Part shown: one piece after another, positions 16,448-25,585 of the stretch
Numbering within the stretch: position 1 is the first letter of the stretch
Layout of the letters: every line of letters begins with the position of its first letter
NCBI GenBank assembly: GCA_012839095.1
Contig: DUOA01000098.1
Location: 1 to 44,694, forward strand
Direction of reading: 5' to 3'
Length of the DNA stretch: 44,694 nucleotides
Source: Clostridiales bacterium
GTDB taxonomy: Bacteria > Bacillota > Clostridia > Caldicoprobacterales > DTU083
Position numbers and translations under genes: made by a program
The notes under the pieces: generated by a model
Database searches by the model: none
What the model was told of the DNA's origin: nothing
Seen by the model: only the letters and a program-made list of their open reading frames with translations

Positions 16448-16905
16448 GAAAAAATAAGCTATGTTTATGGGTCCCTCCTGTTATATGGATGGGTGTAATT
16501 TTCTTTTTTTCCCACCAGCCCGGTGAGGAGTCGGCACAGCTGAGCGGACGCTTTATGGGCATGGTGGAGGTAATTGCAAATATACTTGATATGGATCCCA
16601 CGTCAGCAGATCTGCATCTTATGATCAGAAAGGGAGCACATTTCGCCGAATTTGCCATACTGGGTTTTTTGCTGTTTCCGGCTGTCCTTTCGGTTATCAA
16701 CAAACGGATTTCATCCTTTGCATTAACACTGGCAGCAGGTTCCCTCTACGGGGTGCTTGACGAGCTGCACCAGCTTTTCATTCCCGGCCGCAGCTGTCAG
16801 ATAGGGGATATGATAATTGATGCAGGCGGCGTCCTGCTGGCAGCAGTCCTCAGCAGCCTGCTCACACCGCTGCTCTTTCCTCGCTCCGGCGGGTCAGATT
16901 CTTAA
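16444..16905 (+). CDS. VanZ family membrane protein
   Basis: A 153-residue membrane protein with four hydrophobic helices. It shows the VanZ-family pattern: FFFSHQPGE after the first helix, KGAHFAEFAILGFL in the centre and YGVLDELHQLFIPGRSCQIGDMIIDAGG. VanZ was first linked to teicoplanin resistance, but stand-alone relatives are widespread and their role is not established. ATG overlaps the stop of the GGDEF/HD-GYP gene by four bases, implying coupled translation. Its 3' end overlaps the 3' end of the convergent MATE gene by about 44 bases. Confidence 0.85.
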   Translation: MRKNKLCLWVPPVIWMGVIFFFSHQPGEESAQLSGRFMGMVEVIANILDMDPTSADLHLMIRKGAHFAEFAILGFLLFPAVLSVINKRISSFALTLAAGSLYGVLDELHQLFIPGRSCQIGDMIIDAGGVLLAAVLSSLLTPLLFPRSGGSDS

Positions 16906-18235
16906 TCCACTTGAATCTGTTGACCTTTACGACTGCTACCAGGCACTTGAGAATCTGGTCAATTTTAAGACAGGCAAATACGACAACAGGCGGCGCATGA
17001 AAGACAAAGGCAGCAAGCAGGGCTGAAGGAATTACAATCAACCAGACATGTATCAGGTCATTGATCAGTACAAAATTAATGGCCCCGCCTGCCCTTACGA
17101 TGCCGGTCAAAGATGACATCTGATAGGATGTGCCCACCAGCATGATGGACAGGACCGTTAAAAACTGAGAAGCCATTTTCACGGTGTCATCGGATATATT
17201 ATACAAAAGCAGTATTAGATCCTTGGCAGCAAACATCAGCAAACCGGATAAAACACCTATGATTAGGAACAAAACCTGCAGTTTCTTTGCGTATTCCCTG
17301 ACCAGATCATAGTCTCCCGAACCAACCGTTTTTCCTATAATAATGGCGGATGCTCCCGCTGAACCATAGACAGCCACACTCATCATGGAAAATATGGTAT
17401 TGGCAATGCTGACAGATGCCAGCGCCGTCGGCCCCAGCCGTCCAACAATAGCTCCCTGCACCGCCAGATTGATACCCCAGAAAATATCCCCCAGGAGCAC
17501 CGGAAAACCATATCTGAAGAAATCTTTCAGCAGAAGTAAATCGGTCTTAAAAAGCTCTTTAAACCTTATCTTCAGACGATCATCCACGAAACGAACATAG
17601 TAAATAATAATGGGCAGGGCTGCTGCACGGGCAGCCAGGGTGGCAATGGCGGCACCTTCCACGCCCAGGGCAGGTGCACCAAGGTTGCCGAATATCAGTA
17701 CCCAGTTTAAAAACACATTGACAAAAAAGGTAACTATGGACAGATACATGCCGATTCGTACGCGCTCCACGCTTCTCATGGCAGAGATAAGGCATTGGGT
17801 GATGCTGAAGAAAACAAAGGTGTAACGGAAGTATTTCAGGTATTTCATCGCCTCAGGCAAAACTTCCTCTTCATTGGTAAAGAGCCTTAATATCTGTTCC
17901 GGAAAGACAAGGGTTGCCAGGAGGAAGATCAAACCGGCAGCCAGACTGAATTTCAGTGCTATGCCTATTATTTTCTTCATGCTGTCGGTATCTTTTTTCC
18001 CCCAGTACTGGGTGGAAAGTATAGACATGGCAGCACTCAGGCCGATAACCAGCATGTGCAGGATATTCTGCAGCTGTGATGCCACATATACACCTGACAA
18101 GGCCAGTTCCCCGAGAGAACCTACCATCAGGTTGTCTGCCAGTCCCACGGAATAAGTAATGATGTTTTGCAAAGCCATGGGGGCTGTCAGGGACAATACC
18201 CATTTATAGAGATCTTTTGTTTGTCGGCTGAACAT
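16862..18235 (-). CDS. MATE family efflux transporter
   Basis: A multidrug and toxin extrusion type antiporter of about 457 residues with twelve membrane helices, using a sodium or proton gradient to export organic cations or unknown metabolites. The N-terminal LSLTAPMALQNIITYSVGLADNLMVG segment is typical of the clostridial branch. An ATG at 18271 would add twelve residues but has no ribosome site; the ATG at 18235 has GGGAAAGG upstream, so it was chosen. The end runs into the convergent VanZ gene. It appears monocistronic. Confidence 0.85.
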   Translation of the reverse strand: MFSRQTKDLYKWVLSLTAPMALQNIITYSVGLADNLMVGSLGELALSGVYVASQLQNILHMLVIGLSAAMSILSTQYWGKKDTDSMKKIIGIALKFSLAAGLIFLLATLVFPEQILRLFTNEEEVLPEAMKYLKYFRYTFVFFSITQCLISAMRSVERVRIGMYLSIVTFFVNVFLNWVLIFGNLGAPALGVEGAAIATLAARAAALPIIIYYVRFVDDRLKIRFKELFKTDLLLLKDFFRYGFPVLLGDIFWGINLAVQGAIVGRLGPTALASVSIANTIFSMMSVAVYGSAGASAIIIGKTVGSGDYDLVREYAKKLQVLFLIIGVLSGLLMFAAKDLILLLYNISDDTVKMASQFLTVLSIMLVGTSYQMSSLTGIVRAGGAINFVLINDLIHVWLIVIPSALLAAFVFHAPPVVVFACLKIDQILKCLVAVVKVNRFKWIKNLTRRSEERAAV

Positions 18236-18452
18236 TCGGTATTTTCCTTTCCCTTGAATTGTATGCACCATATAACAACTAATTCAGTATATACTATTCC
18301 ATGCTTTATAACAATTGTAAATATCCACAGAAGCCATCACTTTGGTCCTTCATCTTTGACGCATTAAAAGGGATGTTGTAAAATAACCTCAGGTTTTGGT
18401 TTCATTTCCATATAATGAATAGATTACACAAATATAAAAAGGAGCAGATATT

Positions 18453-20903
18453 ATGGAGAGTAAAGTCTATTCCAAAAAGCAGCTTTATGGAGAGAAGAAG
18501 TCAAGAAGATTTGCAGGAAATGCCCGGGAAGCCGCCTTTCTTCTGGGAGGTATCGGCACCGGAAATATTTCCGTGGGCGCAAGAGGTGAGCTGAGGGATT
18601 TTGAATTCTACAACAGACCCGGAAAAGGAGTGCTTGCACCCTATGCCTTTTTCTCTATTTGGGCCAGAGAAGAAGGAAAGGCTCCGGTGGCAAAGGTGCT
18701 GGAGTCCAGAATTAATCCGCCCTATTCCGGTGCCCATGGATTTCCGGCTGAACGCTTTGCCGGACTGCCCCGGCTGGATGAGTCTGAAATGCTGGGAGAG
18801 TATCCAATACTTAATATCAATTTCAAGGATGCAAAACTTCCCGTTGAAGTATCCCTGGAGGCGTTTACTCCCTTTATTCCCCTGAATCCGGATGATTCGG
18901 GAATACCTGCAGCCTTGCTGCGCTATAAGGTGAAAAACAGAAGCAGCGGAAAAGTGGATGTATCCATTGGCTGCAGCATGCCCAACCCTGCAGGTCTGAA
19001 GGACATCCGGAACGGTCAGTTTGTTGTGGATATGAATGTGAAAAACACTTTCAGGCAGGAAGAAGGCATGCAGGGGCTCTTCTATGAGTGCGTGAGTATA
19101 CCGGAACAATCCTTTGCAGTGCTAACCACCTGCAGTGACGTGACCTGCAAGCCGGAGTGGGCCAATACAGGCTGGAGGGACGGAATCCAGGAATTCTGGG
19201 ATGATTTTGCAGAGGACGGCAGAGTGGAGGAAAGGCCCCGGCTGGACTTTGCTGAAAGCAGGCTTTCACCCAGAGGACCCTCCATTGGTTCAGTGGTAAG
19301 CAGCCGGACTGCAGCACCGGGAGAGGAGATCTTCTTTGAATTTGTGCTCAGCTGGTATTACCCCTATCGCAATAAGTATTGGGAAGGCTATGAAGAATAT
19401 AATTCAGACTGCTGCAATGATTCCTGCTGCTGCACGGGGGAAGAGTATGAGCGCAACTATTACGCCACCTTGTTCAGGGACGCCTGGGATGCCGGGGGCT
19501 ACCTGATTCAGAATCTGGAGCGGCTGGAGAAGGCCACTAAGGATTTTCACCGGGCTCTCCACAGGGAAACCACCCTGCCGCCCTATATAATTGATGCCGT
19601 ATCAGCCAACATGACTGTTATGAGAAGCCCTACCTGTTTCCGTATCGAGGACGGCACCCTGGCAGGCTGGGAAGGCTGTCATGATAATGCAGGCTGCTGC
19701 CCCGGGACCTGTACCCATGTATGGAACTATGCCCAAACCATGGCTTTTCTCTTTCCTACCCTGGAACAGTCGGTCAGAAAAGTGGAATTCTTGCTGGAGA
19801 CCAATGAAGAGGGAAGCATGGCCTTTCGTTCCGATCAGGTCTTCGGCCGGCCCCGCTGGGAGTTTGTGCCTGCGGCAGACGGTCAGATGGGTACCATCAT
19901 GCGCCTTTATCGTGAGTGGAAGCTCAGCGGAGACGATGACTTCCTGAAAGAATTATGGGACAAGGCAAAGCAGGCCATGGATTTTGCCTTTACCTACTGG
20001 GATTCCGACGGGGACTTTGTGCTGGACAGCGAGCAGCATAATACATATGACATTGAATTTTACGGACCCAACTCCCTGGTTAATTCCATGTTCTTCGGGG
20101 CCCTCAAGGCAATGGCGGAAATGGCCGAATACCTGGGCGAAGGTCATGTGGCAGAGAAGTATCGAAGAGCCCTTAAAGAGGGAAGCCGTAAAATGGATGA
20201 AATGCTGTGGGATCCTTCCGCCGGCTATTATGTCCAGGTAATTGAAGATGTAAACAAGTATAAGTATCAATATGGAAAGGGCTGTCTGTCCGATCAGCTG
20301 CTGGGTCAGTTTCTGGCTCATATCTGCGGCTTGGGGTACATTCTGCCTGAAGAACATGTCAGGCAGGCTGTTAAGTCCATATTCGAACACAACTTTCAGC
20401 ATGGAATGTCGGAGATTCAAAGCGTGCAGCGAACCTACGCACTGAATGACGAACACGGTCTCCTGCTTTGCAGCTGGCCTCACGGAGGAAGACCTAAACT
20501 TCCCTTCATATACTCAGACGAGGTATGGACAGGCATCGAATATCAGGTAGCAGCCACTCTGATCTATGAGGGATTTGTTGACGAAGGCCTGACCATTGTA
20601 AAGGCCGTCCGGGACAGGCATGACGGATACAGGCGCAATCCCTGGAATGAAGTGGAATGCGGGCATCACTATGCGCGTTCCATGGCAAGCTATGGACTTC
20701 TGACCGCCTTGTCCGGATTCAAATATGATATGTGCAAGGGAGAGGTTACCTTCGATCCCAGAATCAATAAGGATAATTTCTCTGCCTTCTTCTGTACCGG
20801 TAAAGCCTGGGGAATATACAGGCAGGTCAGAAATGAAGACGGTCAACTGGAGCGGAAACTGGAGATTCTCTATGGCAGTGAAGATGATATAAGACTTGTA
20901 TAG
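18453..20903 (+). CDS. GH116 glycoside hydrolase (beta-glucosidase / glucosylceramidase family)
   Basis: An 816-residue intracellular enzyme, with no signal peptide, of glycoside hydrolase family 116, which includes human GBA2 and thermophilic bacterial beta-glucosidases. An N-terminal beta-sandwich opens with LGGIGTGN and GELRDFEFYNRP. The C-terminal (alpha/alpha)6 barrel carries the expected nucleophile Glu535 (YDIEFYGPN) and acid/base Asp689 (SDEVWTGIEY). Their spacing of 154 residues is close to the 152 I recall for the thermophilic TxGH116. Likely substrates are beta-glucosides or beta-xylosides entering the cell. A Cys-rich loop lies at about residues 323-332 (CCNDSCCC). The gene has its own ribosome site (AAAGGAG) and precedes an aldo/keto reductase gene. 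Confidence 0.88.
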   Translation: MESKVYSKKQLYGEKKSRRFAGNAREAAFLLGGIGTGNISVGARGELRDFEFYNRPGKGVLAPYAFFSIWAREEGKAPVAKVLESRINPPYSGAHGFPAERFAGLPRLDESEMLGEYPILNINFKDAKLPVEVSLEAFTPFIPLNPDDSGIPAALLRYKVKNRSSGKVDVSIGCSMPNPAGLKDIRNGQFVVDMNVKNTFRQEEGMQGLFYECVSIPEQSFAVLTTCSDVTCKPEWANTGWRDGIQEFWDDFAEDGRVEERPRLDFAESRLSPRGPSIGSVVSSRTAAPGEEIFFEFVLSWYYPYRNKYWEGYEEYNSDCCNDSCCCTGEEYERNYYATLFRDAWDAGGYLIQNLERLEKATKDFHRALHRETTLPPYIIDAVSANMTVMRSPTCFRIEDGTLAGWEGCHDNAGCCPGTCTHVWNYAQTMAFLFPTLEQSVRKVEFLLETNEEGSMAFRSDQVFGRPRWEFVPAADGQMGTIMRLYREWKLSGDDDFLKELWDKAKQAMDFAFTYWDSDGDFVLDSEQHNTYDIEFYGPNSLVNSMFFGALKAMAEMAEYLGEGHVAEKYRRALKEGSRKMDEMLWDPSAGYYVQVIEDVNKYKYQYGKGCLSDQLLGQFLAHICGLGYILPEEHVRQAVKSIFEHNFQHGMSEIQSVQRTYALNDEHGLLLCSWPHGGRPKLPFIYSDEVWTGIEYQVAATLIYEGFVDEGLTIVKAVRDRHDGYRRNPWNEVECGHHYARSMASYGLLTALSGFKYDMCKGEVTFDPRINKDNFSAFFCTGKAWGIYRQVRNEDGQLERKLEILYGSEDDIRLV

Positions 20904-20976
20904 ATAAATCCCGGGCATGGCATATGTTTTCCTTCTGTTTGATATCGGCAGGAAAGTGGTATGATAAAATCAGAAC

Positions 20977-21843
20977 ATGGACAAAAGCAGGGAAAGGATG
21001 TGTATTAGCGTGTTTGAAAACCTGAGCAGCATAGAAAGCAGGACAACACTGCATAATGGAGTTAAGATGCCCGTATTGGGATTTGGTGTCTGGAGGATGG
21101 AGGATGGCGATGAGGTAATAAGTGCAGTCAAATACGCCATAAAACAGGGCTACAGGCTGATCGACACCGCTTCGGTATATGGCAATGAAACCGGAGTAGG
21201 GCAGGCAATACAGGAAAGCGGCGTACCCAGAGAAGAGCTCTTTATTACAACAAAGGTATGGAACACCGATCAGGGTTATGATACCACCCTTCGCGCCTTT
21301 GATGAAAGCATGAAGAGGCTGGGGCTGGATTGCCTGGATCTGTATCTGATACACTGGCCGGGAAAGGACAGGTTCAAGGATACCTGGCGCGCCATGGAGA
21401 AGCTGTATGAGGAAGGGCGGATCAGGGCTGTCGGGGTCAGCAATTTCCTTATCCATCATCTGGATGAACTGATTAATGACTGTAAAGTGGTTCCAATGGT
21501 AAACCAGGTGGAATACCATCCTCTCCTCAGCCAGGAGGAACTCCACCGGTATTGCAAGAAGCACAGGATTCAGTTGGAAGCCTGGAGTCCCCTCATGCAC
21601 GGGCGGCTGGATCTGCCTGTGCTGACACAACTGGCTGAAAAATATGGAAAGACACCTGCTCAGATTGTTCTTCGCTGGGATCTGCAAAACGGTGTAGTAA
21701 CCATTCCCAAGTCGGTGCGTCCTCATCGCATAGAAGAAAACTCCAAAGTCTTTGACTTTGAGCTGTCTGACGATGATATGGAAGCCATCAGCAGCCTGAA
21801 TGAAAACAAGCGTCTCGGCGGACACCCTGATGTATTCTTTTAA
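20977..21843 (+). CDS. Aldo/keto reductase
   Basis: A 288-residue NADPH-dependent oxidoreductase with the aldo/keto reductase barrel. The catalytic tetrad is complete: Asp and Tyr in DTASVYGNE, Lys in TTKVWN and His in LIHWP. The nucleotide-binding IPKSVRPHRIEEN and the GVSNF signature are also present. The family reduces aldehydes, ketones and sugars; the substrate is not predictable. The ATG at 20977 lacks a clear ribosome site, while AGGGAAAGGATG serves the GTG at 21010, which would begin MFENLSS as many homologues do. Placed 73 bases after the GH116 gene, it may share its transcript. Confidence 0.88.
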   Translation: MDKSRERMCISVFENLSSIESRTTLHNGVKMPVLGFGVWRMEDGDEVISAVKYAIKQGYRLIDTASVYGNETGVGQAIQESGVPREELFITTKVWNTDQGYDTTLRAFDESMKRLGLDCLDLYLIHWPGKDRFKDTWRAMEKLYEEGRIRAVGVSNFLIHHLDELINDCKVVPMVNQVEYHPLLSQEELHRYCKKHRIQLEAWSPLMHGRLDLPVLTQLAEKYGKTPAQIVLRWDLQNGVVTIPKSVRPHRIEENSKVFDFELSDDDMEAISSLNENKRLGGHPDVFF

Positions 21844-21914
21844 CATTTAAGTGATTCGCAGGAGAAGTCTTACCTGAATTCTCATAATAAAAATTCTTAT
21901 AACTTTATACTCTA

Positions 21915-21958
21915 TATAAAATCACTGTCTGAATAATGCAAAAGGCAGTGATTTTATA
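21915..21958. terminator. Strong inverted repeat after the aldo/keto reductase gene
   Basis: TATAAAATCACTG (21915-21927) and CAGTGATTTTATA (21946-21958) are perfect 13-base complements around an 18-base loop. The T-rich arm is consistent with a terminator. Confidence 0.75.
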
Positions 21959-21998
21959 TTTATATACAGGTTATCTCTTAACACCAATTGCTTCACTC

Positions 21999-22027
21999 TT
22001 GAGCTATTCTCCGGAAAGAAATATAAT
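21999..22027 (+). promoter_or_regulatory. Candidate promoter of the EamA gene
   Basis: TTGAGC (21999-22004), 17-base spacer, TATAAT (22022-22027). The start codon follows 47 bases later. Confidence 0.65.
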
Positions 22028-22074
22028 GGATACAGTTTGACAAAGACAGCAATAAAAATGGAAAGGTAATACCA

Positions 22075-22902
22075 ATGAGAAAATCGATTCTTCTGCTGCT
22101 GGCTGCCTCAATCCTGTGGAGCACCGGCGGTCTGCTGATAAAACTGGTTAATTTGCCTCCCCTGGCTCTGGCCGGTTACAGGGGGCTGTTTACTGCCTGC
22201 TTCCTCTTTTTGTTTGTAAAAAAGTCTGCATTCAGCTTTTCCTGGAATAAGGCCCTGGGAGCCCTGTCCTATGCAGCGGTGACAATATTATGCGTTGCTG
22301 CAACCAAACATACAACCGCTGCCAGTGCCATACTGCTTCAATATACATCACCAATCTATATAGCTATTTTGGGCGGGCTTCTGTTAAAGGAAAAGTCCAC
22401 ACTTCGGGATTGGATGATGATATTTTTTGTATTATCAGGCATGGTTCTGTTTTTCCTGGATGATATAGGTTCCGGCAACTTGACGGGGAATCTTATAGGT
22501 GCACTGAGCGGGGTGGCAATGGCTTTCAATACAATTTTTATGAGAAGGGAGAAGGACGCAGATCCAGTGCAAAACGTATTCTGGGGTTCCATACTGACTG
22601 TTATCATTACCAGCCCCTTTATGGCAGCAAATATACCAGGCAGAGAAAGCTGGACAGGGCTGGCGCTTCTGGGCATATTCCAGCTGGGCCTGGCCTATCT
22701 GCTGTATTCAATGGCCATAAAAAATATACCTGCCCTTCAGGCTACCCTTATCTGCCTGGTTGAGCCTCTTCTTAATCCTCTCTGGGTCTATCTGACCATT
22801 GGTGAGCTGCCAGGCGGGCTGTCCATTCTGGGTGGAATAATCATACTTGCATTCGTCACCCTGAACTCTTTAAATATGAAAAAGGCCGGTAATCCGGCCT
22901 GA
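22075..22902 (+). CDS. EamA/DMT family transporter
   Basis: A 275-residue drug/metabolite transporter with ten membrane helices arranged as two EamA repeats (about residues 5-125 and 140-270). The motifs LWSTGGLLIK, YRGLF and the second-repeat VEPLLNPLWVYL are typical. Members export amino acids, nucleobases or other small metabolites; this one's substrate is unknown. AAAGGTAA precedes the ATG. The last codons overlap a perfect GC-rich inverted repeat (AGGCCGG at 22883-22889, CCGGCCT at 22894-22900) that has no T run. Confidence 0.85.
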   Translation: MRKSILLLLAASILWSTGGLLIKLVNLPPLALAGYRGLFTACFLFLFVKKSAFSFSWNKALGALSYAAVTILCVAATKHTTAASAILLQYTSPIYIAILGGLLLKEKSTLRDWMMIFFVLSGMVLFFLDDIGSGNLTGNLIGALSGVAMAFNTIFMRREKDADPVQNVFWGSILTVIITSPFMAANIPGRESWTGLALLGIFQLGLAYLLYSMAIKNIPALQATLICLVEPLLNPLWVYLTIGELPGGLSILGGIIILAFVTLNSLNMKKAGNPA

Positions 22903-22957
22903 GACATATGCTGAGCTGTATCTGATATAAGGTAAAGACCCGGAATCGCCGGCATCA

Positions 22958-23377
22958 TTAATCTCTGACTTCCGGTTTTACTTCCAGCAGGTAATTGCGA
23001 ATTTTCATGTCCGTGATCAGTATATGTTCGGAAATCCAGCTTGAAACGAAGGATACCAGGCGGACAATGGTCTTATGGTTGTGCTGTTCCATTTTATCAA
23101 GTCTCAGCAGCTTTTTGCGCAGGAATCCATGCTCCATGGCATGACTGGCAAGATCAGGGTAGCCATGATCCTTCATAAACTGTTCTTCCCGGGAGAAATG
23201 CTCCAGGGTGTAATCTTTAAGTTCGTCAAGTATATTGTTTATATTCTCATAGTCGGTCAATACATCGGTGGTTTGGATAAGGACAGACAGCTTTCTTCCT
23301 ATCTGAAACAGTTTTTGGTGCTGTTTGTCCACCTCTTCCAGCCCCATCTCATAAGCATCCTTCCATTCAAAGTACAT
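22958..23377 (-). CDS. Bacteriohemerythrin
   Basis: A 139-residue non-haem di-iron oxygen-binding protein. The ligand set is complete: His20, His60, Glu64, His79, His83, His118 and Asp123, in the motifs VDKQHQKLF, HFSREEQFM, HAMEHGF and WISEHILITDMK. Such proteins bind oxygen reversibly and serve in sensing, storage or oxygen protection in anaerobes. An AAGGAGGC-type ribosome site precedes the ATG. It lies 26 bases after the c-di-GMP phosphodiesterase gene on the same strand, so the two are probably one operon and may link oxygen to c-di-GMP. Confidence 0.92.
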   Translation of the reverse strand: MYFEWKDAYEMGLEEVDKQHQKLFQIGRKLSVLIQTTDVLTDYENINNILDELKDYTLEHFSREEQFMKDHGYPDLASHAMEHGFLRKKLLRLDKMEQHNHKTIVRLVSFVSSWISEHILITDMKIRNYLLEVKPEVRD

Positions 23378-23403
23378 ACTGTTGCCTCCTTATTAATGCT
23401 GTT

Positions 23404-24900
23404 TTAACTTTTGATTGTAGTGTCCAACAAAAAGGGTTGATCAAATAAGGTGGGAGCCGACTGCAGCAAATCTAAAACTTCATTTTCAGAGACGGGTTTG
23501 CTGAACAGATAACCCTGCATTTTCTGGCAGCCCATTTCCCTGAGGTAGTTAAGCTGACTGTTCTTTTCCACACCTTCTGCTACAGTAGAAAGATTCAGCT
23601 TTTTGCATAGGTACAGTATACCTTCCATAAGGCCTTCCTGTCGGCTTCCTATTATGTCGGTGAATGATTTATCCAGCTTCAGTGTTGTAATGGGAATCTG
23701 GGCGAGGTAACTGAGGGAGGAGTAGCCTGTCCCGAAATCATCCAGGGCGATTCTGACACCCAGACCTCTCAGTTCTTCCAGCTTGGGAAGTACGGTGTCA
23801 AGGGATTCCATAAGCAAGGACTCGGTAATCTCAAGTTCCAGACGTTCCGGAGCCAGCTCCAAAAATTCCAGTGTCTCCTGCACCGTTGGTACAAAATCGT
23901 CCTGCATTAGCTGAATAATGGATATATTGACAGAAACACTGAGAGGGGAATACCCCATATCCTCCAGTTTCCTGATAAAATGACAGGCATTTCGCAGCAC
24001 CCAGTTGCCAAGAGGTACAATAAGATGAGTATCTTCTGCAGCCCGGATGAACTGTTCTGGAGAAACCGGCCCCAAATCCCTGTTAGTCCATCTTAATAAG
24101 GCTTCAAAGCCGTCTATCCGGTCAAAAGCCAAATCCAGCTGAGGCTGGTAACAGATCTCAAATTCATGCCTTTCTATGGCATGACGAAGATGATTGTATA
24201 TGCTGTACTGCTCAATAAAGTCTCTACGCAGACAGCGTCTGTATACTATATACCGGTTTCCTCCTGATTCTTTGGCATGATACATGGCTATCTCCGCGTC
24301 TGAAAGCATTTCCTGGAATCCGGTGCTCTCAGATGGACGGTCCACAACACCAATGCTGAGGTTGATATGGTAGGCATGTCCGTCTATATCGAAGGAAATT
24401 TTGAAACCTGCCAGTACATGGGCTGCCATAATCTCACCCAGACCCCGCTGTCCGGGATTGGGGAAAAGAATGGCAAATGCATCTTCGCCCAGGTGATATA
24501 CCTGACCCTTGGGCTTAGACAGGGCAATGAGCCGCTCGCTTACCTGACGAAGCAGGCGGTTGCCTGTGTCATAGCCTTCAGCGTCATTTATGTATCTGAA
24601 GTTATCGATATCAACATAAAGCAGGGTTACTTCATTTAATGGGTACAGTGATGGGTTCTCCTTAATATTCCTAAAAAGAGAATTTTTATTGGGAAGAGAA
24701 GTTTGTTCACTGATGAAACGTATTTGTCTGTTTTCTTTTTTCAGTTTACCGGCTCGTCTCACAAATACTGCACAAACAATCAGGAGAATCGCAATAATCA
24801 GTAAACAGGAATGGACAGCAGCATCAGGGCTGATATCTGATATATGCATCAGGCTGCCAGTCCGGGGGTAAAAATACATTAAGCACTCAACTACTTTCAA
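23404..24900 (-). CDS. EAL-domain c-di-GMP phosphodiesterase with a degenerate GGDEF
   Basis: A 498-residue protein. One membrane helix (residues 31-48) anchors a GGDEF domain whose signature has become LGEDA (137-141), which should abolish cyclase activity and may leave a GTP-binding regulatory role. The EAL domain is well kept: EALLRW (266-271), NIS, ELEITES, DDFGTGYSSL, LKLDKSF, VAEGVE and QGYLFSKP, so hydrolysis of c-di-GMP is predicted. The longest frame starts with TTG at 24900; ATG at 24879 is an alternative, and neither has a strong ribosome site. It is followed by the bacteriohemerythrin gene and divergent from the DUF1858 gene. Confidence 0.88.
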   Translation of the reverse strand: MKVVECLMYFYPRTGSLMHISDISPDAAVHSCLLIIAILLIVCAVFVRRAGKLKKENRQIRFISEQTSLPNKNSLFRNIKENPSLYPLNEVTLLYVDIDNFRYINDAEGYDTGNRLLRQVSERLIALSKPKGQVYHLGEDAFAILFPNPGQRGLGEIMAAHVLAGFKISFDIDGHAYHINLSIGVVDRPSESTGFQEMLSDAEIAMYHAKESGGNRYIVYRRCLRRDFIEQYSIYNHLRHAIERHEFEICYQPQLDLAFDRIDGFEALLRWTNRDLGPVSPEQFIRAAEDTHLIVPLGNWVLRNACHFIRKLEDMGYSPLSVSVNISIIQLMQDDFVPTVQETLEFLELAPERLELEITESLLMESLDTVLPKLEELRGLGVRIALDDFGTGYSSLSYLAQIPITTLKLDKSFTDIIGSRQEGLMEGILYLCKKLNLSTVAEGVEKNSQLNYLREMGCQKMQGYLFSKPVSENEVLDLLQSAPTLFDQPFLLDTTIKS

Positions 24901-25010
24901 GATATTATAGATACACCATAAATAATAACATGGTATATTATAACAAAAAACGCCACGAAGGCAAATAGTTTGACAAGTTTTTAGTTATCAGCAGCCAAAC
25001 ATGTTTATCA

Positions 25011-25027
25011 TTATCAGTGGCTGATAA
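25011..25027. promoter_or_regulatory. Operator-like palindrome TTATCAG-TGG-CTGATAA
   Basis: A perfect 7-base inverted repeat around a three-base centre lies between the divergent EAL and DUF1858 genes, with a third half-site TTATCAG at 24985-24991. It looks like a regulator-binding site, but no regulator is known. Confidence 0.4.
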
Positions 25028-25139
25028 ATTTGAATAAGTGCTTCAGGAGTTTAAATAAGACCGAAACATATAGCAGGCAATTGTTCGGCCATATTAACTA
25101 TTTGGATATAATCATTTTATAAAGGAAGGATGTGGAGAT

Positions 25140-25367
25140 ATGAGCAAAACAATAGATCTCTCAAAAACCGTATATGAGCTGTGCCAGGATGAACCGGAAA
25201 TTATTGAAATTATGAAGTCATTGGGATTTGACAGCATAGCCGGCCCTGGAATGCTAAAAACTGCCGGCCGATTCATGACCATTCCCAAGGGAGCGAAAAT
25301 GAAGGGCATCCCTATGGAAAAAATCATAGAAGCCTTCAGACAGAATGGGTATAAAATACTGGAATAA
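25140..25367 (+). CDS. DUF1858 domain protein
   Basis: A 75-residue soluble protein made of a single DUF1858 domain (IDLSKTVYELCQDEPEIIEIMKSLGF). The domain is found alone or at the N-terminus of ScdA/RIC-type di-iron repair proteins that respond to nitrosative and oxidative damage; its own action is not established. AAAGGAAGGATG gives a solid ribosome site for the ATG at 25140, and TATAAT is present at 25107-25112. It faces away from the hemerythrin/EAL genes, which fits a shared redox theme. Confidence 0.85.
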   Translation: MSKTIDLSKTVYELCQDEPEIIEIMKSLGFDSIAGPGMLKTAGRFMTIPKGAKMKGIPMEKIIEAFRQNGYKILE

Positions 25368-25420
25368 TAATAGCAGCCAGGCAAATGACTGCATAAAAAA
25401 TCAATGCTTCCATTGACTGA

Positions 25421-25451
25421 TTGACAGTAATGGACAAACTAAGGCTATAAT
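25421..25451 (+). promoter_or_regulatory. Candidate promoter of the ECF sigma gene
   Basis: TTGACA (25421-25426) and TATAAT (25446-25451) are both perfect boxes but 19 bases apart, longer than the ideal 17. No clear ECF-type autoregulatory promoter was recognised. Confidence 0.5.
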
Positions 25452-25585
25452 GAATAAGGAGAAAACCTGTTTGTTTATCTGCCTCTCCCAAATTGACTGA
25501 TTTTTGCTTTTTATCGGCCGTCAGCAGAAAACTTTTTTAATCTTTTCCGGGTAGATAATATGAGCAGGAAAACCGGAGGTGCTCC

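Noticed and set aside
20827-21846. A 339-codon open frame on the minus strand
   Set aside because: It lies opposite the aldo/keto reductase, which has a complete catalytic tetrad; the minus-strand translation has no family look and no ribosome site.
25401-25416. TCAATG-CTTC-CATTGA hairpin, terminator-like on the minus strand
   Set aside because: Short A/T-rich stem, and no minus-strand gene upstream that it could end.
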